NCBI GenBank assembly: GCA_025937615.1
Contig: JAICRA010000002.1
Location: 1-18,515 of the forward strand
DNA: 18,515 nucleotides
Direction of reading: 5' to 3'
Source of the DNA: Thermomicrobiales bacterium
GTDB taxonomy: Bacteria; Chloroflexota; Chloroflexia; Thermomicrobiales; UBA6265
In this document: positions 1 to 7,299 of the stretch, piece after piece
Layout: every line of letters begins with the position of its first letter
Numbering within the stretch: the first letter of the stretch is position 1
Made by a program: the position numbers and the translations under genes
Notes under the pieces: generated by a model
Told to the model about the DNA's origin: nothing
Seen by the model: only the letters and a program-made list of their open reading frames with translations
Database searches by the model: none

Positions 1-1125
1 AATTGCGTGCGACGACTCGAGGGCGGGGATGATGCCTTCACTGCGGCAGAGCGTCTGGAACGCCTCCAGCGCTTCGCTATCGGTGACGCCGACGAACGTC
101 GCGCGGCCGGTGTCCTTGAGGTACGAGAGTTCCGGTCCGACGCCGGGGTAGTCGAGACCGGCCGAGATGGAGTGCGCCTCCTGCACCTGGCCGAATTCGT
201 CCTGCAGGACATATGTGCGCGATCCGTGCAGGACGCCGACTGTGCCCGCACAAAGGGACGCCGCGTGGCTGCCGCTCTCGATGCCATGCCCGGCGGCTTC
301 GACGCCGACCAACGCAACCTCACTATCCTGGATGAAGGGATAGAACATTCCCATGGCGTTGGAGCCGCCACCGACGCAGGCGACGACAGCGTCCGGCAGC
401 GCGCCGATCGCGTCGAGCATCTGCGCACGCGCTTCCCGCCCGATCACCGATTGAAAATTGCGGACCATCATCGGGTACGGGTGCATGCCGACGACCGAGC
501 CGATGATATAGAAGGTGTTCTCGACATTCGTGACCCAGTCGCGAATCGCCTCGTTGGTCGCGTCCTTAAGTGTTCGCGAGCCCGATCGGACCGGACGAAC
601 TTCGGCGCCGAGGAGCTTCATGCGAAAGACGTTCGGCGATTGCCGCGCGATGTCGAGCTCGCCCATGTAGACGATGCACTCGAGACCCAGCAGCGAGCAG
701 ACGGTCGCCGTCGCCACGCCGTGTTGCCCGGCACCGGTTTCGGCGATGATGCGTTGCTTGCCCATTCGCTTGGCGAGGAGACCCTGTCCCAGCGCGTTGT
801 TGATCTTATGCGCGCCAGTGTGGGCGAGATCTTCCCTCTTGAGGTAGATCCTGGCTCCGCCGCCGAGATCGGTCAGATTCCGGGCGAAGTAGAGGGGCGT
901 CGGGCGGCCGACGTAGTCACGCGCGAGACGGTCGACTACGTCCTGAAACTTTGGATCGCGGCGAGCCTCCTCATAAGCGGATTCCAGCTCGTCGAGCGCT
1001 GGCATCAGCGTTTCCGGCGCGTATTTGCCGCCGAACTGGCCGAATCTCCCGCGCGCATCGGGCACCGCGGTGGGAGCACCCTTGACGGCCGTAACCCCCT
1101 GGTCCGTGTTCAAATCGACCGCCAT
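1..1125 (-). CDS. trpB: Tryptophan synthase beta chain, C-terminal end cut by window edge
   Basis: This PLP enzyme condenses indole with L-serine to give L-tryptophan, the last step of the pathway, as an alpha2-beta2 complex with TrpA. The visible 375 codons begin with ATG at 1125 ([10 protein letters not shown]) and stay open to base 1. The N-terminal [15 protein letters not shown] block, the PLP-lysine motif [13 protein letters not shown] (Lys about 107), the ETGAGQHG loop and the phosphate-binding CVGGGSNA motif are all present, so this is the standard TrpB1 type and not TrpB2. A GGGAG sequence sits 5 nt before the ATG. About 20-30 C-terminal residues should lie beyond the window. trpA, if linked, would follow on the minus strand outside the window; no other trp gene lies on the upstream side. 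The long open frame on the opposite strand is a GC-driven shadow. Confidence 0.97.
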   Translation of the reverse strand, partial: MAVDLNTDQGVTAVKGAPTAVPDARGRFGQFGGKYAPETLMPALDELESAYEEARRDPKFQDVVDRLARDYVGRPTPLYFARNLTDLGGGARIYLKREDLAHTGAHKINNALGQGLLAKRMGKQRIIAETGAGQHGVATATVCSLLGLECIVYMGELDIARQSPNVFRMKLLGAEVRPVRSGSRTLKDATNEAIRDWVTNVENTFYIIGSVVGMHPYPMMVRNFQSVIGREARAQMLDAIGALPDAVVACVGGGSNAMGMFYPFIQDSEVALVGVEAAGHGIESGSHAASLCAGTVGVLHGSRTYVLQDEFGQVQEAHSISAGLDYPGVGPELSYLKDTGRATFVGVTDSEALEAFQTLCRSEGIIPALESSHAI

Positions 1126-1140
1126 ACCCACTCCCGCACC

Positions 1141-1155
1141 GCCGGTCAGACCGGC
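1141..1155 (-). promoter_or_regulatory. Short hairpin in the trpB leader
   Basis: A perfect 6-bp stem with a 3-nt loop (GCCGGT-CAG-ACCGGC) lies 16 nt upstream of the trpB start, between the proposed -10 box and the ribosome binding site. I see no run of T after it and no Trp-rich leader peptide, so a role in attenuation is not supported. It may affect only translation or mRNA stability. Confidence 0.3.
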
Positions 1156-1189
1156 TAACTCCTACTTCAGAACGTGATAGATGGCGCGA

Positions 1190-1195
1190 ACTATA
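1190..1195 (-). promoter_or_regulatory. Candidate -10 box for trpB (TATAGT)
   Basis: On the minus strand TATAGT stands about 65 nt before the trpB start. No good TTGACA-like -35 is seen 17 nt upstream (TGTCTC is the nearest). The bases around it closely resemble the candidate acs promoter at 11464-11469, which supports a real promoter. The assignment is inferred. Confidence 0.4.
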
Positions 1196-1313
1196 CCTGC
1201 TTCCGGGTCAGAGACAGCGGAACGACGCGTCGAAATGGTACGGTTGGTGGTTGCTTTCGGGCCCGCCTGGGAGTCGCCCTGATGGCTATGAGCCGAGGTT
1301 TGAGAGGAATAGC

Positions 1314-2207
1314 GTGGAGAAGTCCCGTGGCGACAGGAATGGGCGTACCGAAGTCGTCCGCGCGCTGCCGCCAGCCGAGCAGCAATACCAACGGCATCTG
1401 ATCACCATCGGGGAGCGGCGTCGCGATTTGGCCCAGCTCGAGCGTGACCTTGCCCGCTTGCGGGACGCGGTCACTGGATTCGAAGCGCTGGCCCAGGCGC
1501 GCCTCGGCGAGTTGTTCGCCGAGCTACGACGGCTCGAAGGTGCGACCGCCGACTTCAGCCACCGCGTTGCCCGGCTGCGGGCGGCGCTCGACACCCGGGA
1601 TCTGGATGAGCTCGATCTCGATGAGCTCGATCTGGAGGACGACGACCTTCTCACCGGTGCGTCATTTGGCGCTTCTGGCGCCCGCGGCATACCGCGCGGA
1701 CCTCACGTTCCCGCCGCTGCGCGCCGCTGGCTGGCGACTGAAGCGGCTGAAGCGAAACGACTCTACATCGACCTGGCGAAGCGGCTGCATCCCGATCTGG
1801 CCCGCGACGACGAAGAGAGACAGCGGCGAGAACGCATCATGCAGCGTGTCAATGAAGCGTTCCGCCTGCGCGATCTGGCAGGGCTCCGTGCAGTCCATCT
1901 GGAGTCAATCGCCGAGGATCCGGGCTGGGCCGAGCGGCCGGTCACCGACCGGTTGGCCTGGGCGGAAGAAGAGCTGCGACGGCTCGCCGTCGCTCTGGAG
2001 GAAGCGCGTCTGGCGATGGCGCGGCTCCGTGGTGGAGAACTATTCCGGCTCTACACGCGGTATGAATCGGGTGAGCCCGTTTTCGCCGATTTGAAGATCC
2101 GCATCGAAGAACGGATCGCCACCGAAACCCGCCGACTCGACCGGCTGAAATCCTCTTACCGGCGGTTGGTTGATCGCTGGCGGAAGGTCGAAGTCGCCGA
2201 GGCGTAG
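1314..2207 (+). CDS. J-domain-like coiled-coil protein (DnaJ-related)
   Basis: Start chosen at GTG 1314, preceded by GAGAGGA with 5 nt spacing; an upstream in-frame TTG at 1251 has no such site. The product is 297 aa. Residues about 20-95 are charged and heptad-like (likely coiled coil). An acidic stretch with two DELDL units follows (about 98-111). A J-domain-like core then spans about 141-195, with KRLHPDLA carrying the HPD tripeptide at 159-161 and a following helix ending in RVNEAF. A second coiled coil lies at about 215-290. The HPD loop is the part of J-proteins that stimulates the Hsp70 (DnaK) ATPase. The Gly/Phe and zinc-finger parts of true DnaJ are missing, so this is a J-protein of unknown client. 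It is predicted cytosolic, with no signal peptide or membrane segment. It diverges from trpB and shows no operon partner. Confidence 0.8.
   Translation: MEKSRGDRNGRTEVVRALPPAEQQYQRHLITIGERRRDLAQLERDLARLRDAVTGFEALAQARLGELFAELRRLEGATADFSHRVARLRAALDTRDLDELDLDELDLEDDDLLTGASFGASGARGIPRGPHVPAAARRWLATEAAEAKRLYIDLAKRLHPDLARDDEERQRRERIMQRVNEAFRLRDLAGLRAVHLESIAEDPGWAERPVTDRLAWAEEELRRLAVALEEARLAMARLRGGELFRLYTRYESGEPVFADLKIRIEERIATETRRLDRLKSSYRRLVDRWRKVEVAEA
1605..1634 (+). repeat. Two tandem 15-bp units inside the J-domain gene
   Basis: The 15-mer GATGAGCTCGATCTC is followed directly by GATGAGCTCGATCTG and encodes DELDLDELDL. It is a perfect in-frame duplication apart from the last base, a likely slippage product that lengthens the acidic linker before the J-domain. 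Confidence 0.85.
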
Positions 2208-2246
2208 CGATCGTCGTTCTCACTGACCTTGAGTCCCAATCCAAAA

Positions 2247-2286
2247 CGTGACGGAGGGCAACCCGGGTGGGCTGCCCTCCGTCACG
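2247..2286. terminator. Strong hairpin between convergent genes, likely bidirectional terminator
   Basis: A perfect 14-bp stem (2247-2260 with 2273-2286) encloses a 12-nt loop containing ACCCGGGT. It lies between the stop of the J-domain gene and the stop of the protease gene. Read on the minus strand it is followed by TTTTGG, which suits intrinsic termination of the protease transcript. On the plus strand there is no T run. A second 8-bp stem (2303-2310 with 2320-2327) lies just beside it. Confidence 0.8.
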
Positions 2287-2342
2287 GGGAAAGGGATGGG
2301 ATCGGCGACCGGCGGGGGAGGTCGCCGGCAAGGGGAAGAACT

Positions 2343-3602
2343 CTAGTCGGCCATCTCCGGACGCTCACCGAGCGTAACCTCGAAGGTCTGGGGCGTGCCG
2401 TCTCGCTCAACTGTGACCGTAACGACGTCTCCCGGCTCGCGCCCGAAGAGGAGATCGAGGAGCGAGTTCGGGCGCGTGATCTCCTGTCCGTCGAAGGCAG
2501 TAATTACGTCACCCGGCTCGATTCCGGCGGCGGCGGACGGTCCATCCTCAACCACCTCGACGACGCTCTGACCTTCGGAGGTCACTTCGCCTTGGATACC
2601 GAGGTATGGCCAGTCGATCTTGCCGTTGGCGAGCAGGTCGGCGGCGGCGCGGCAGACGGTATTCCCTTCGACCGCAAACGCCATGTCGGCCGATCCGGTG
2701 TCCGCGCCCATCATGCCAGAGCCAATGCCGGCGGTGTTGACGCCGATAACCTCACCGCGCAGGTTGAGCAGAGGACCACCGGAGTTGCCATGCCAGATCT
2801 CGGCATCGTGCTGAATCCAGGTGGTGAGGCCGCCCTCGTTGGGGAAGGACCGATCGGTTGCGTTGACCGTGCCTTCACTGACTGTGTTCGGGAACGACCC
2901 CAGGGCATTCCCGATCGCTACCACCTGATCACCGGGTCGCAGGGACGAGGAATCGCCAAACGTCGCCACGCCGGGAACCGATTCTGCAGCGGGGAGATCC
3001 AGCTTCAGGATCGCTACGTCGAGCAATTCGTCGCTGCCAACGACAGTGGCCGACACCTCGGTGCCATCAGAGAGCGTCACGCTCAGTTCGTCGGCGCCCG
3101 CTACCACATGGGCGTTCGTGATGACGTGTCCATCCCCATCGACGATGAACCCGGAACCGGATCCGATCGGGACGAGTGAATCGCTGTCGGCAGGGTCGTC
3201 ACTCTGCCCCGCGCCGTCGTCACCAGAGTCCGGCCCCTGGGGGAGTTCACCGATGCCTGGGATCTCTGGCATACCCGGAATCTCGGGCATGCCCGGAATT
3301 CCTTTGATCCCGGAGAAACCACCGAAATCGGCTTCGCTGATCGGCTGCAGGTTGAGGATGGTGACGACCGCCGGATTTGCCTTCTCTGCGACATCGGCCA
3401 CCGACATCTCAGTCGCCTCTGCCCCCTGCGCCGCGCCGAACGCGGTGCAAGCCCCGCCGTCGATCACCGATTGCGCGGTTGCTCCGTACGGAAAAATGCC
3501 TTCAGGCAGGGCTTCAAACCTGGCTGCGCCGAGGATGAGCACCGGTGTCAATGCCCCGGTCAAGACCACCCTGCGAAGGAGGCTGACCTGCTGTCCGGCC
3601 AT
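2343..3602 (-). CDS. HtrA/DegP-like trypsin-family (S1C) serine protease with PDZ domain
   Basis: A 419-aa protein predicted to sit outside or anchored in the membrane and to degrade or cleave misfolded envelope proteins. An uncleaved anchor or signal sequence lies at about 11-28. A linker of about 95-120 carries Pro-Gly-Met/Ile repeats (PGMPEI twice) and is followed by an Asp/Ser-rich stretch. The protease domain spans about 145-325 with the catalytic triad His165 (TNAHVV), Asp195 (DVAILKL) and Ser274 (HGNSGGPL). A single PDZ domain spans about 330-410. The usual DAAINPGNSGGPL is here DAEIWHGNSGGPL, so the residues just before the oxyanion loop differ while the triad is intact. ATG at 3602 has AAGGGAG about 7 nt upstream. 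The gene appears monocistronic: sucD lies 234 bp upstream and the terminator is just downstream. Confidence 0.93.
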   Translation of the reverse strand: MAGQQVSLLRRVVLTGALTPVLILGAARFEALPEGIFPYGATAQSVIDGGACTAFGAAQGAEATEMSVADVAEKANPAVVTILNLQPISEADFGGFSGIKGIPGMPEIPGMPEIPGIGELPQGPDSGDDGAGQSDDPADSDSLVPIGSGSGFIVDGDGHVITNAHVVAGADELSVTLSDGTEVSATVVGSDELLDVAILKLDLPAAESVPGVATFGDSSSLRPGDQVVAIGNALGSFPNTVSEGTVNATDRSFPNEGGLTTWIQHDAEIWHGNSGGPLLNLRGEVIGVNTAGIGSGMMGADTGSADMAFAVEGNTVCRAAADLLANGKIDWPYLGIQGEVTSEGQSVVEVVEDGPSAAAGIEPGDVITAFDGQEITRPNSLLDLLFGREPGDVVTVTVERDGTPQTFEVTLGERPEMAD

Positions 3603-3626
3603 ACGTCTACTCCCTTGTGCTCCCTG

Positions 3627-3666
3627 AGGGCATCAATTGCCCTGAGCCTAATACTGATACTGATAC
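3627..3666 (-). promoter_or_regulatory. Putative protease promoter: triple GTATCA repeat and small hairpin
   Basis: On the minus strand three 6-bp units, GTATCA-GTATCA-GTATTA (3649-3666), overlap possible -10 sequences (TATCAG or TATTAG). They are followed by a 6-bp stem and 5-nt loop (3627-3632 with 3638-3643) ahead of the ribosome binding site. No clear -35 is seen. Repeats over a -10 region could bind a regulator or allow slippage; this is inference. Confidence 0.4.
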
Positions 3667-3679
3667 CAAAGTGACCGGA

Positions 3680-3717
3680 CCCGGGGGCGGAAAGGCCCGC
3701 CCAGCTCCGACCCCGGG
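3680..3717 (-). terminator. GC-rich stacked stem after sucD, weak terminator candidate
   Basis: An inner 6-bp stem (3685-3690 with 3697-3702) is enclosed by a 5-bp outer stem (3680-3684 with 3713-3717) with an 8-10 nt bulge on one side. It lies about 120 bp beyond the sucD stop and ahead of the protease promoter. No T tract follows on the minus strand, so it may instead be a rho-dependent or purely regulatory structure. The rest of 3603-3836 holds nothing I recognise. Confidence 0.3.
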
Positions 3718-3836
3718 AACCGATCGTGACGCGAGTATGGAGATCTGCGCTGAACGACCCCTGAATGGAGCCTGAGGTTTTGCTGAACGCCGAAAACAGG
3801 CATGAGAGATGTGAGTTGCACCAAAGTCTGGACGGT

Positions 3837-4712
3837 TCAAGACGTGCGCAGAGCTGTCTGAATTGCTTCGGGCACCGCCGAGGGTCGGTCGACGACGCGC
3901 ACCCCCGCGGCCTCGAGCGCGGCCATCTTCTCCGCGGCAGTGCCGGAGCCGCCCGAGATAATCGCTCCGGCATGACCCATGCGCTTGCCCGGTGGAGCGG
4001 TCTGTCCAGCGATGAAGCCGACGACAGGCTTGGTCACGTGCTCCTGAATGAAGTGGGCGGCGGTCTCCTCGTCGTTGCCACCGATCTCGCCGATCACCAC
4101 AATCGCCTCGGTGGCGGGGTCAGCTTCGAACAGACCGAGCACGTCGACGAACGAGGTGCCGATAACGGGGTCGCCGCCGATACCGACGGCCGTACTCTGA
4201 CCGGTACCCGCTCGGGAGAGGGCATCGACCACTTCGTAGGTCAACGTTCCTGAGCGGGAGACAACCCCTACCGGCCCCGGCGTGTGGATGAAGCCGGGCA
4301 TGATCCCCACTTTCGCCTCATCCGGCGTAATCAGTCCGGGACAATTTGGTCCGAGCAGACGGGTCCCTCGGTTCTGGGCGTGGGCATAGATGGGAACCAT
4401 GTCCGCGACGGGGATCCCCTCCGTGATACAGACCACGAGCGGAAGACCATTGTCGATTGCCTCGTAGATCGCGTCCGGAGCGAATCGCGCCGGTACGAAG
4501 ATGATCGCCACATTGGGCGCGGTCTCGGCGACGGCATCCGCCACTGTGTCGAAGACTGGCGCTCCGGCGACGCTTTTGCCTTTCCCTCCTGGGGTGACGC
4601 CCGAGACCACGTTCGTCCCATACTCGACCATCTGTTCCGTATGAAACGAGCCTTCCCGGCCGGTTATGCCCTGGACCAACACCCGGGTATCGCGATCGAC
4701 GAGGATGCTCAC
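3837..4712 (-). CDS. sucD: Succinyl-CoA synthetase (ADP-forming) alpha subunit
   Basis: The alpha subunit binds CoA and carries the phosphohistidine relay of the TCA-cycle step succinyl-CoA + ADP + Pi = succinate + ATP + CoA. The start chosen is GTG at 4712 ([21 protein letters not shown]), with GGGAGGGG about 9 nt upstream. This gives 291 aa, matching the usual 288-290 aa; the longer frame from 4790 would overlap sucC and adds a non-homologous tail. The CoA-binding Rossmann part with TGREGSFH lies at about 17-24, LGPNCPG at about 120-126, and the active-site His247 in GHAGAI. The gene lies 58 bp after sucC and is almost certainly cotranscribed with it. Confidence 0.97.
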   Translation of the reverse strand: MSILVDRDTRVLVQGITGREGSFHTEQMVEYGTNVVSGVTPGGKGKSVAGAPVFDTVADAVAETAPNVAIIFVPARFAPDAIYEAIDNGLPLVVCITEGIPVADMVPIYAHAQNRGTRLLGPNCPGLITPDEAKVGIMPGFIHTPGPVGVVSRSGTLTYEVVDALSRAGTGQSTAVGIGGDPVIGTSFVDVLGLFEADPATEAIVVIGEIGGNDEETAAHFIQEHVTKPVVGFIAGQTAPPGKRMGHAGAIISGGSGTAAEKMAALEAAGVRVVDRPSAVPEAIQTALRTS

Positions 4713-4770
4713 CGAAAGGACCCCTCCCGTTCGGGCACCTTCACGTGCACTTGGGCGTGCAGCCGTCGGC

Positions 4771-5907
4771 TCATGCGGCGTGTGCCGCACGAACGGCCTG
4801 CGCGGCTGCCTCGTCCATACTGTCGCTTGCGCTCAGCCCCGCCTCGGAGAGGAGACGTCGCCCTTCTTCCGCATTAGTCCCGGAGAGACGGACGACGATG
4901 GGCACCGGGACGCTGACTCGGCGCAAGGCTTCCGTAATGCCCTGCGCGGCGATGTCGCCCCGTGTGATGCCACCGAAGATGTTAATGAGAATCGCGCGCA
5001 CGCTCGGGTCGGCAGTCACGAGGCTGAACGCCTTGGCAACCTGGTCGGCGCTAGCGCCGCCGCCGACGTCGAGGAAGTTCGCGGGCTTTCCGCCGTGAAG
5101 CATCACGGCGTCCATGGTGGCCATTGCCAAACCGGCACCGTTGACGATGCAGCCGATATCGCCATCGAGTTTGACGAACGAGATCCCGGATTCGCGCGCG
5201 TCGCGCTCGGTCGGGTCTTCGGCGTCGAGGTCGCGTAACGATTCCAAACCTGGATGACGGAACAAGGCGTTGTCGTCGACGGTCATCTTGGCGTCGAGCG
5301 CGACCCAGTCGCCCTGTCGCGTCAGGACCAGGGGGTTGATCTCGGTGAGGGCGGCGTCTTCACTCAGATAAGTGTCGTACAACTGCCGCACCATCGTCAC
5401 GAACCCGGCCACCTGGTCAGGGGGAAGTCCGAGCGCAAAGCCAATCTGCCGCGCCTGCCAGGCGTGCAGACCGAGGAACGGGTCGACGAGGGTGCGAACG
5501 ATCCGCTCTGATCGTTCGCGAGCAACCTCTTCGATGTCGACGCCGCCCTCGGCGCTCGCTATGACGACGTTTTGGCGGCGAGCGCGATCAAGCGTGACCC
5601 CGAGATAGAACTCCTGGGCGATGTCGACGGCCGGCGCAACCAGCACCTTGCGGACCGTGTGCCCGCGAATGTCGAGACCAAGAATCGCCGAGGCAACTTC
5701 GCGCGTCTCTTCCGGTGAACTGGCGAGCCTAACGCCGCCTGCCTTCCCGCGACCTCCGGTGAGGACCTGGGCTTTCACGACGACGGGGCGGCCTGCGTCC
5801 CGGGCAAGCGCCTCTGCCTCCTCCGCGGTGGAGGCAACCCCACCGGAGTTCGTGCGGATGCCGTGGCTCGCGAAGACCTCCGCCGCCTGATACTCGTGCA
5901 AATTCAC
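4771..5907 (-). CDS. sucC: Succinyl-CoA synthetase (ADP-forming) beta subunit
   Basis: The beta subunit binds the nucleotide and succinate and pairs with SucD. Start chosen at GTG 5907, giving [12 protein letters not shown], the hallmark SucC N terminus; GAGGA lies about 7 nt upstream. The longer frame to 6054 has no homology to the family. The product is 378 aa (family about 385-395). The ATP-grasp domain includes [17 protein letters not shown] (about 45-61) and TEINPLVL (about 188-195). The C-terminal flavodoxin-like domain carries [11 protein letters not shown] (about 256-266), FLDVGGGA (about 278-285) and [10 protein letters not shown] (about 309-318), which bind the phosphate and face SucD His247. 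It is the first gene of a two-gene operon, divergent from the zinc-ribbon gene. Confidence 0.97.
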   Translation of the reverse strand: MNLHEYQAAEVFASHGIRTNSGGVASTAEEAEALARDAGRPVVVKAQVLTGGRGKAGGVRLASSPEETREVASAILGLDIRGHTVRKVLVAPAVDIAQEFYLGVTLDRARRQNVVIASAEGGVDIEEVARERSERIVRTLVDPFLGLHAWQARQIGFALGLPPDQVAGFVTMVRQLYDTYLSEDAALTEINPLVLTRQGDWVALDAKMTVDDNALFRHPGLESLRDLDAEDPTERDARESGISFVKLDGDIGCIVNGAGLAMATMDAVMLHGGKPANFLDVGGGASADQVAKAFSLVTADPSVRAILINIFGGITRGDIAAQGITEALRRVSVPVPIVVRLSGTNAEEGRRLLSEAGLSASDSMDEAAAQAVRAAHAA

Positions 5908-5971
5908 AATCGTGTCCTCGGGTTTATAAGCGCCAGCGACGGCGACGCGTCGATAGCCGCCGGGGCATCCT

Positions 5972-5977
5972 AGCATA
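5972..5977 (-). promoter_or_regulatory. Possible -10 box for sucCD (TATGCT)
   Basis: Minus-strand TATGCT lies about 65 nt before the sucC GTG, within the 308-bp divergent region 5908-6215. An overlapping TAGGAT (5967-5972) is an alternative. No convincing -35 is present. The rest of this divergent region holds the plus-strand promoter and leader listed next. Confidence 0.3.
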
Positions 5978-6040
5978 GGGGCTTGGAGCGGCGGATTGCC
6001 GGGAAAACGAATGAATCTCAATTGAATCGATCGGAACCGC

Positions 6041-6067
6041 TTGACAGCGGCCAAATCGTGATATATT
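6041..6067 (+). promoter_or_regulatory. Sigma-A-type promoter for the zinc-ribbon gene
   Basis: A perfect TTGACA (6041-6046) and TATATT (6062-6067) are separated by 15 bp, short but workable; the -10 is preceded by GTGA. The predicted transcript begins near 6074 and has a leader of about 140 nt before the ATG at 6216. It is the best promoter match in the window. Confidence 0.65.
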
Positions 6068-6131
6068 CCAATCTCGGACGATTCCCTGCGCGCGCGATCG
6101 TCGGGTTCCCCGTGAGCCCCAACACGTGTCT

Positions 6132-6169
6132 CGTTCCGCCGGAAACGTCTTTCGGTCTTTTTCTTTTTT
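6132..6169 (+). promoter_or_regulatory. Leader hairpin(s) followed by a T-rich run, possible attenuator
   Basis: Two small stems can form in exclusive ways: CGTTCC with GGAAACG (6132-6147, one bulge), or CCG-AAA with TTTCGG (6139-6155, one bulged G). The second is followed at once by TCTTTTTCTTTTTT (6156-6169). A stem plus T-rich run upstream of a coding region resembles a terminator with an alternative fold. The stems are short, so this is tentative; the T-rich run could also be a single-stranded landing site. Confidence 0.35.
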
Positions 6170-6215
6170 CGTTCGGTGCCGCGGCGATGTTGACGCGGCG
6201 GAGGGTTCAGGCGGA

Positions 6216-6656
6216 ATGAGCGATCGAACGCTCACCTGTCGCGATTGCGGCCAGGCGTTTACGTTTACGGCCGGCGAACAGGCGTTTTATGCAGAGCGGG
6301 GGTTCAGCGAGCCCCAGCGTTGTCCGTCCTGCCGATCGGCCCGCAAGGCGCAGCGCGCCGCGCAAGGATACGACTCGGGCTACGGCGGCGGTGGTGGTGG
6401 TGGCGGAGGGTACTCCTCCGGCGGATATAGCGGCGGCGGATCGTACTCCGCGGGCGGCTACTCGTCCGGCGGTGGTGGGTATTCATCCGGTGGGGGCTAC
6501 TCCAGCGGACCGCGCCAGATGTTTCCGGCGGTTTGCTCGGAGTGTGGCCGCGATACCGAGGTTCCTTTCGAGCCTCGCTCGGACAAGCCGGTCTATTGCC
6601 GGGAGTGCTTCCAGTTGCGGCGGACAGCGGCGCCTCCGCGCAACTACAACTACTAG
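6216..6656 (+). CDS. Double zinc-ribbon protein with Gly/Ser/Tyr-rich linker
   Basis: A 146-aa protein. Start chosen at ATG 6216 (MSDRTLTCRDCGQAF), where the conserved domain begins; GGAGGG lies about 10 nt upstream. Residues 1-45 match the pattern of the probable zinc-ribbon domain zf-trcl (PF13451 from memory): TLTCRDCG, FTAGEQAFYAERGF and RCPSCRSARK. A linker of about 65 residues is almost only Gly, Ser and Tyr (GGYSSGG-type repeats) and is likely disordered. The C-terminal module has a CSECG pair, then SDKPVYCRECF, giving a second Cys4 site. The function is unknown in this family; nucleic-acid or protein binding is only inferred. It stands alone between a good promoter and a strong terminator, divergent from sucCD. 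Confidence 0.85.
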   Translation: MSDRTLTCRDCGQAFTFTAGEQAFYAERGFSEPQRCPSCRSARKAQRAAQGYDSGYGGGGGGGGGYSSGGYSGGGSYSAGGYSSGGGGYSSGGGYSSGPRQMFPAVCSECGRDTEVPFEPRSDKPVYCRECFQLRRTAAPPRNYNY

Positions 6657-6674
6657 GACACGAAGCAGTCCAGA

Positions 6675-6704
6675 AAGGGGCGGCCACCCGGCCGCCCCTT
6701 CTTC
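6675..6704 (+). terminator. Rho-independent terminator of the zinc-ribbon gene
   Basis: A perfect 11-bp GC-rich stem (6675-6685 with 6690-6700) has a 4-nt ACCC loop. Counting the two Ts inside the stem it is followed by CTTC, and it begins 18 nt after the stop codon. It is clear in form although the T tract is short. Confidence 0.88.
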
Positions 6705-7057
6705 AATTCGCTGTCTGGCAGAACCTCAGGATCTACAGTCACTGGATCCCGGGCTATGTGACCATGGTCTGAGAGCCGCTCTCATAGCCGCCCCGTGATC
6801 CATCAAGTACACACGAGCCAAGCGCTGCGGATCCCGCTAAATGCAGTGCGGATGCTCCGAAACTGTCGCAGCGATGACCGGCGCCGGTTCACGTCCTCGC
6901 AGGGTAGCTCGCGTCGGGCACGGGCCTATGTCGCCACGGGTGTGTAGATCGCTCCTGCGCGACTTCGTCAGACCTTGTGCCTGCTCCCTTCGTACACACG
7001 AAACGCCTCTAGAGCCGCACCACTTTGAGAAACCGGTAATGATCTGAGATCCCCCAG
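6705..7057. other. Intergenic stretch with no recognisable gene
   Basis: About 350 bp lie between the zinc-ribbon terminator and the cyclase remnant. Open frames here are short, in conflicting frames, and show no family motif. A GAGAGC-CGCTCTC-like stem occurs near 6770. The stretch could be decayed remains of the longer gene whose start survives at 7058-7207, but I cannot align it to cyclase motifs in any frame. Confidence 0.5.
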
Positions 7058-7207
7058 TCATTCGCTCGCAGCAATTGACTCCAGGAGTAGCGCAAAGTGG
7101 TGTTCGACGGCCACCAACAGCGGCTGCTGATTTGTCTCCCAGCACTTGGTGCTGCCTTCGATGTCGGTGAAGAGGAAGGCGACGATTCCGCCGGGATACT
7201 CGGGCAT
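7058..7207 (-). pseudogene. N-terminal remnant of a class III adenylate/guanylate cyclase
   Basis: From ATG 7207 (GGAG 6-7 nt upstream) the 49 aa read MPEYPGGIVAFLFTDIEGST and continue KCWETNQQPLLVAVEHHFALLLESIAASE before TGA. The block IVAFLFTDIEGSTKCWE, with its first metal-binding Asp, is the typical opening of the class III cyclase domain found in many cyclase-ATPase regulators. The next expected blocks (HGG..FKTxGD and the dimer and second-metal residues) are missing in all minus frames downstream. So only the first quarter of the domain is left and no activity is possible. Its start and ribosome binding site are intact, so a short peptide could still be made. Confidence 0.75.
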
Positions 7208-7222
7208 GGCAGACTCCGAGGT

Positions 7223-7269
7223 CGTTGCGCCGCTGCGAGGGTAGCGATGTTGCTGGTTCCGGCGCAACG
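7223..7269. repeat. 10-bp perfect inverted repeat upstream of the S9 peptidase
   Basis: CGTTGCGCCG (7223-7232) recurs in reverse complement at 7260-7269 with a 27-bp spacer. It lies between the cyclase-remnant start (7207, minus) and the peptidase start (7300, plus), where an operator or a 5' leader stem would be expected. No sigma-A promoter is clear nearby. Confidence 0.6.
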
Positions 7270-7299
7270 GGAAGTTTGATAGCCCTGGAGGAATCCGTC

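Noticed and set aside
7..1158. Long plus-strand open frame of 383 codons opposite trpB
   Set aside because: It lies exactly antisense to a clear trpB, has no recognisable motif, and is rich in Arg/Asp/Val/Gly as expected for a GC-rich antisense frame.
2229..3179. Plus-strand open frame of 316 codons opposite the protease gene
   Set aside because: Antisense shadow of the S1C protease; the opposite strand shows triad and PDZ motifs.
4713..4790. Longer SucD N terminus beginning at 4790
   Set aside because: It would overlap sucC and add 26 residues without family similarity; the GTG at 4712 has a strong ribosome binding site and the standard N terminus.
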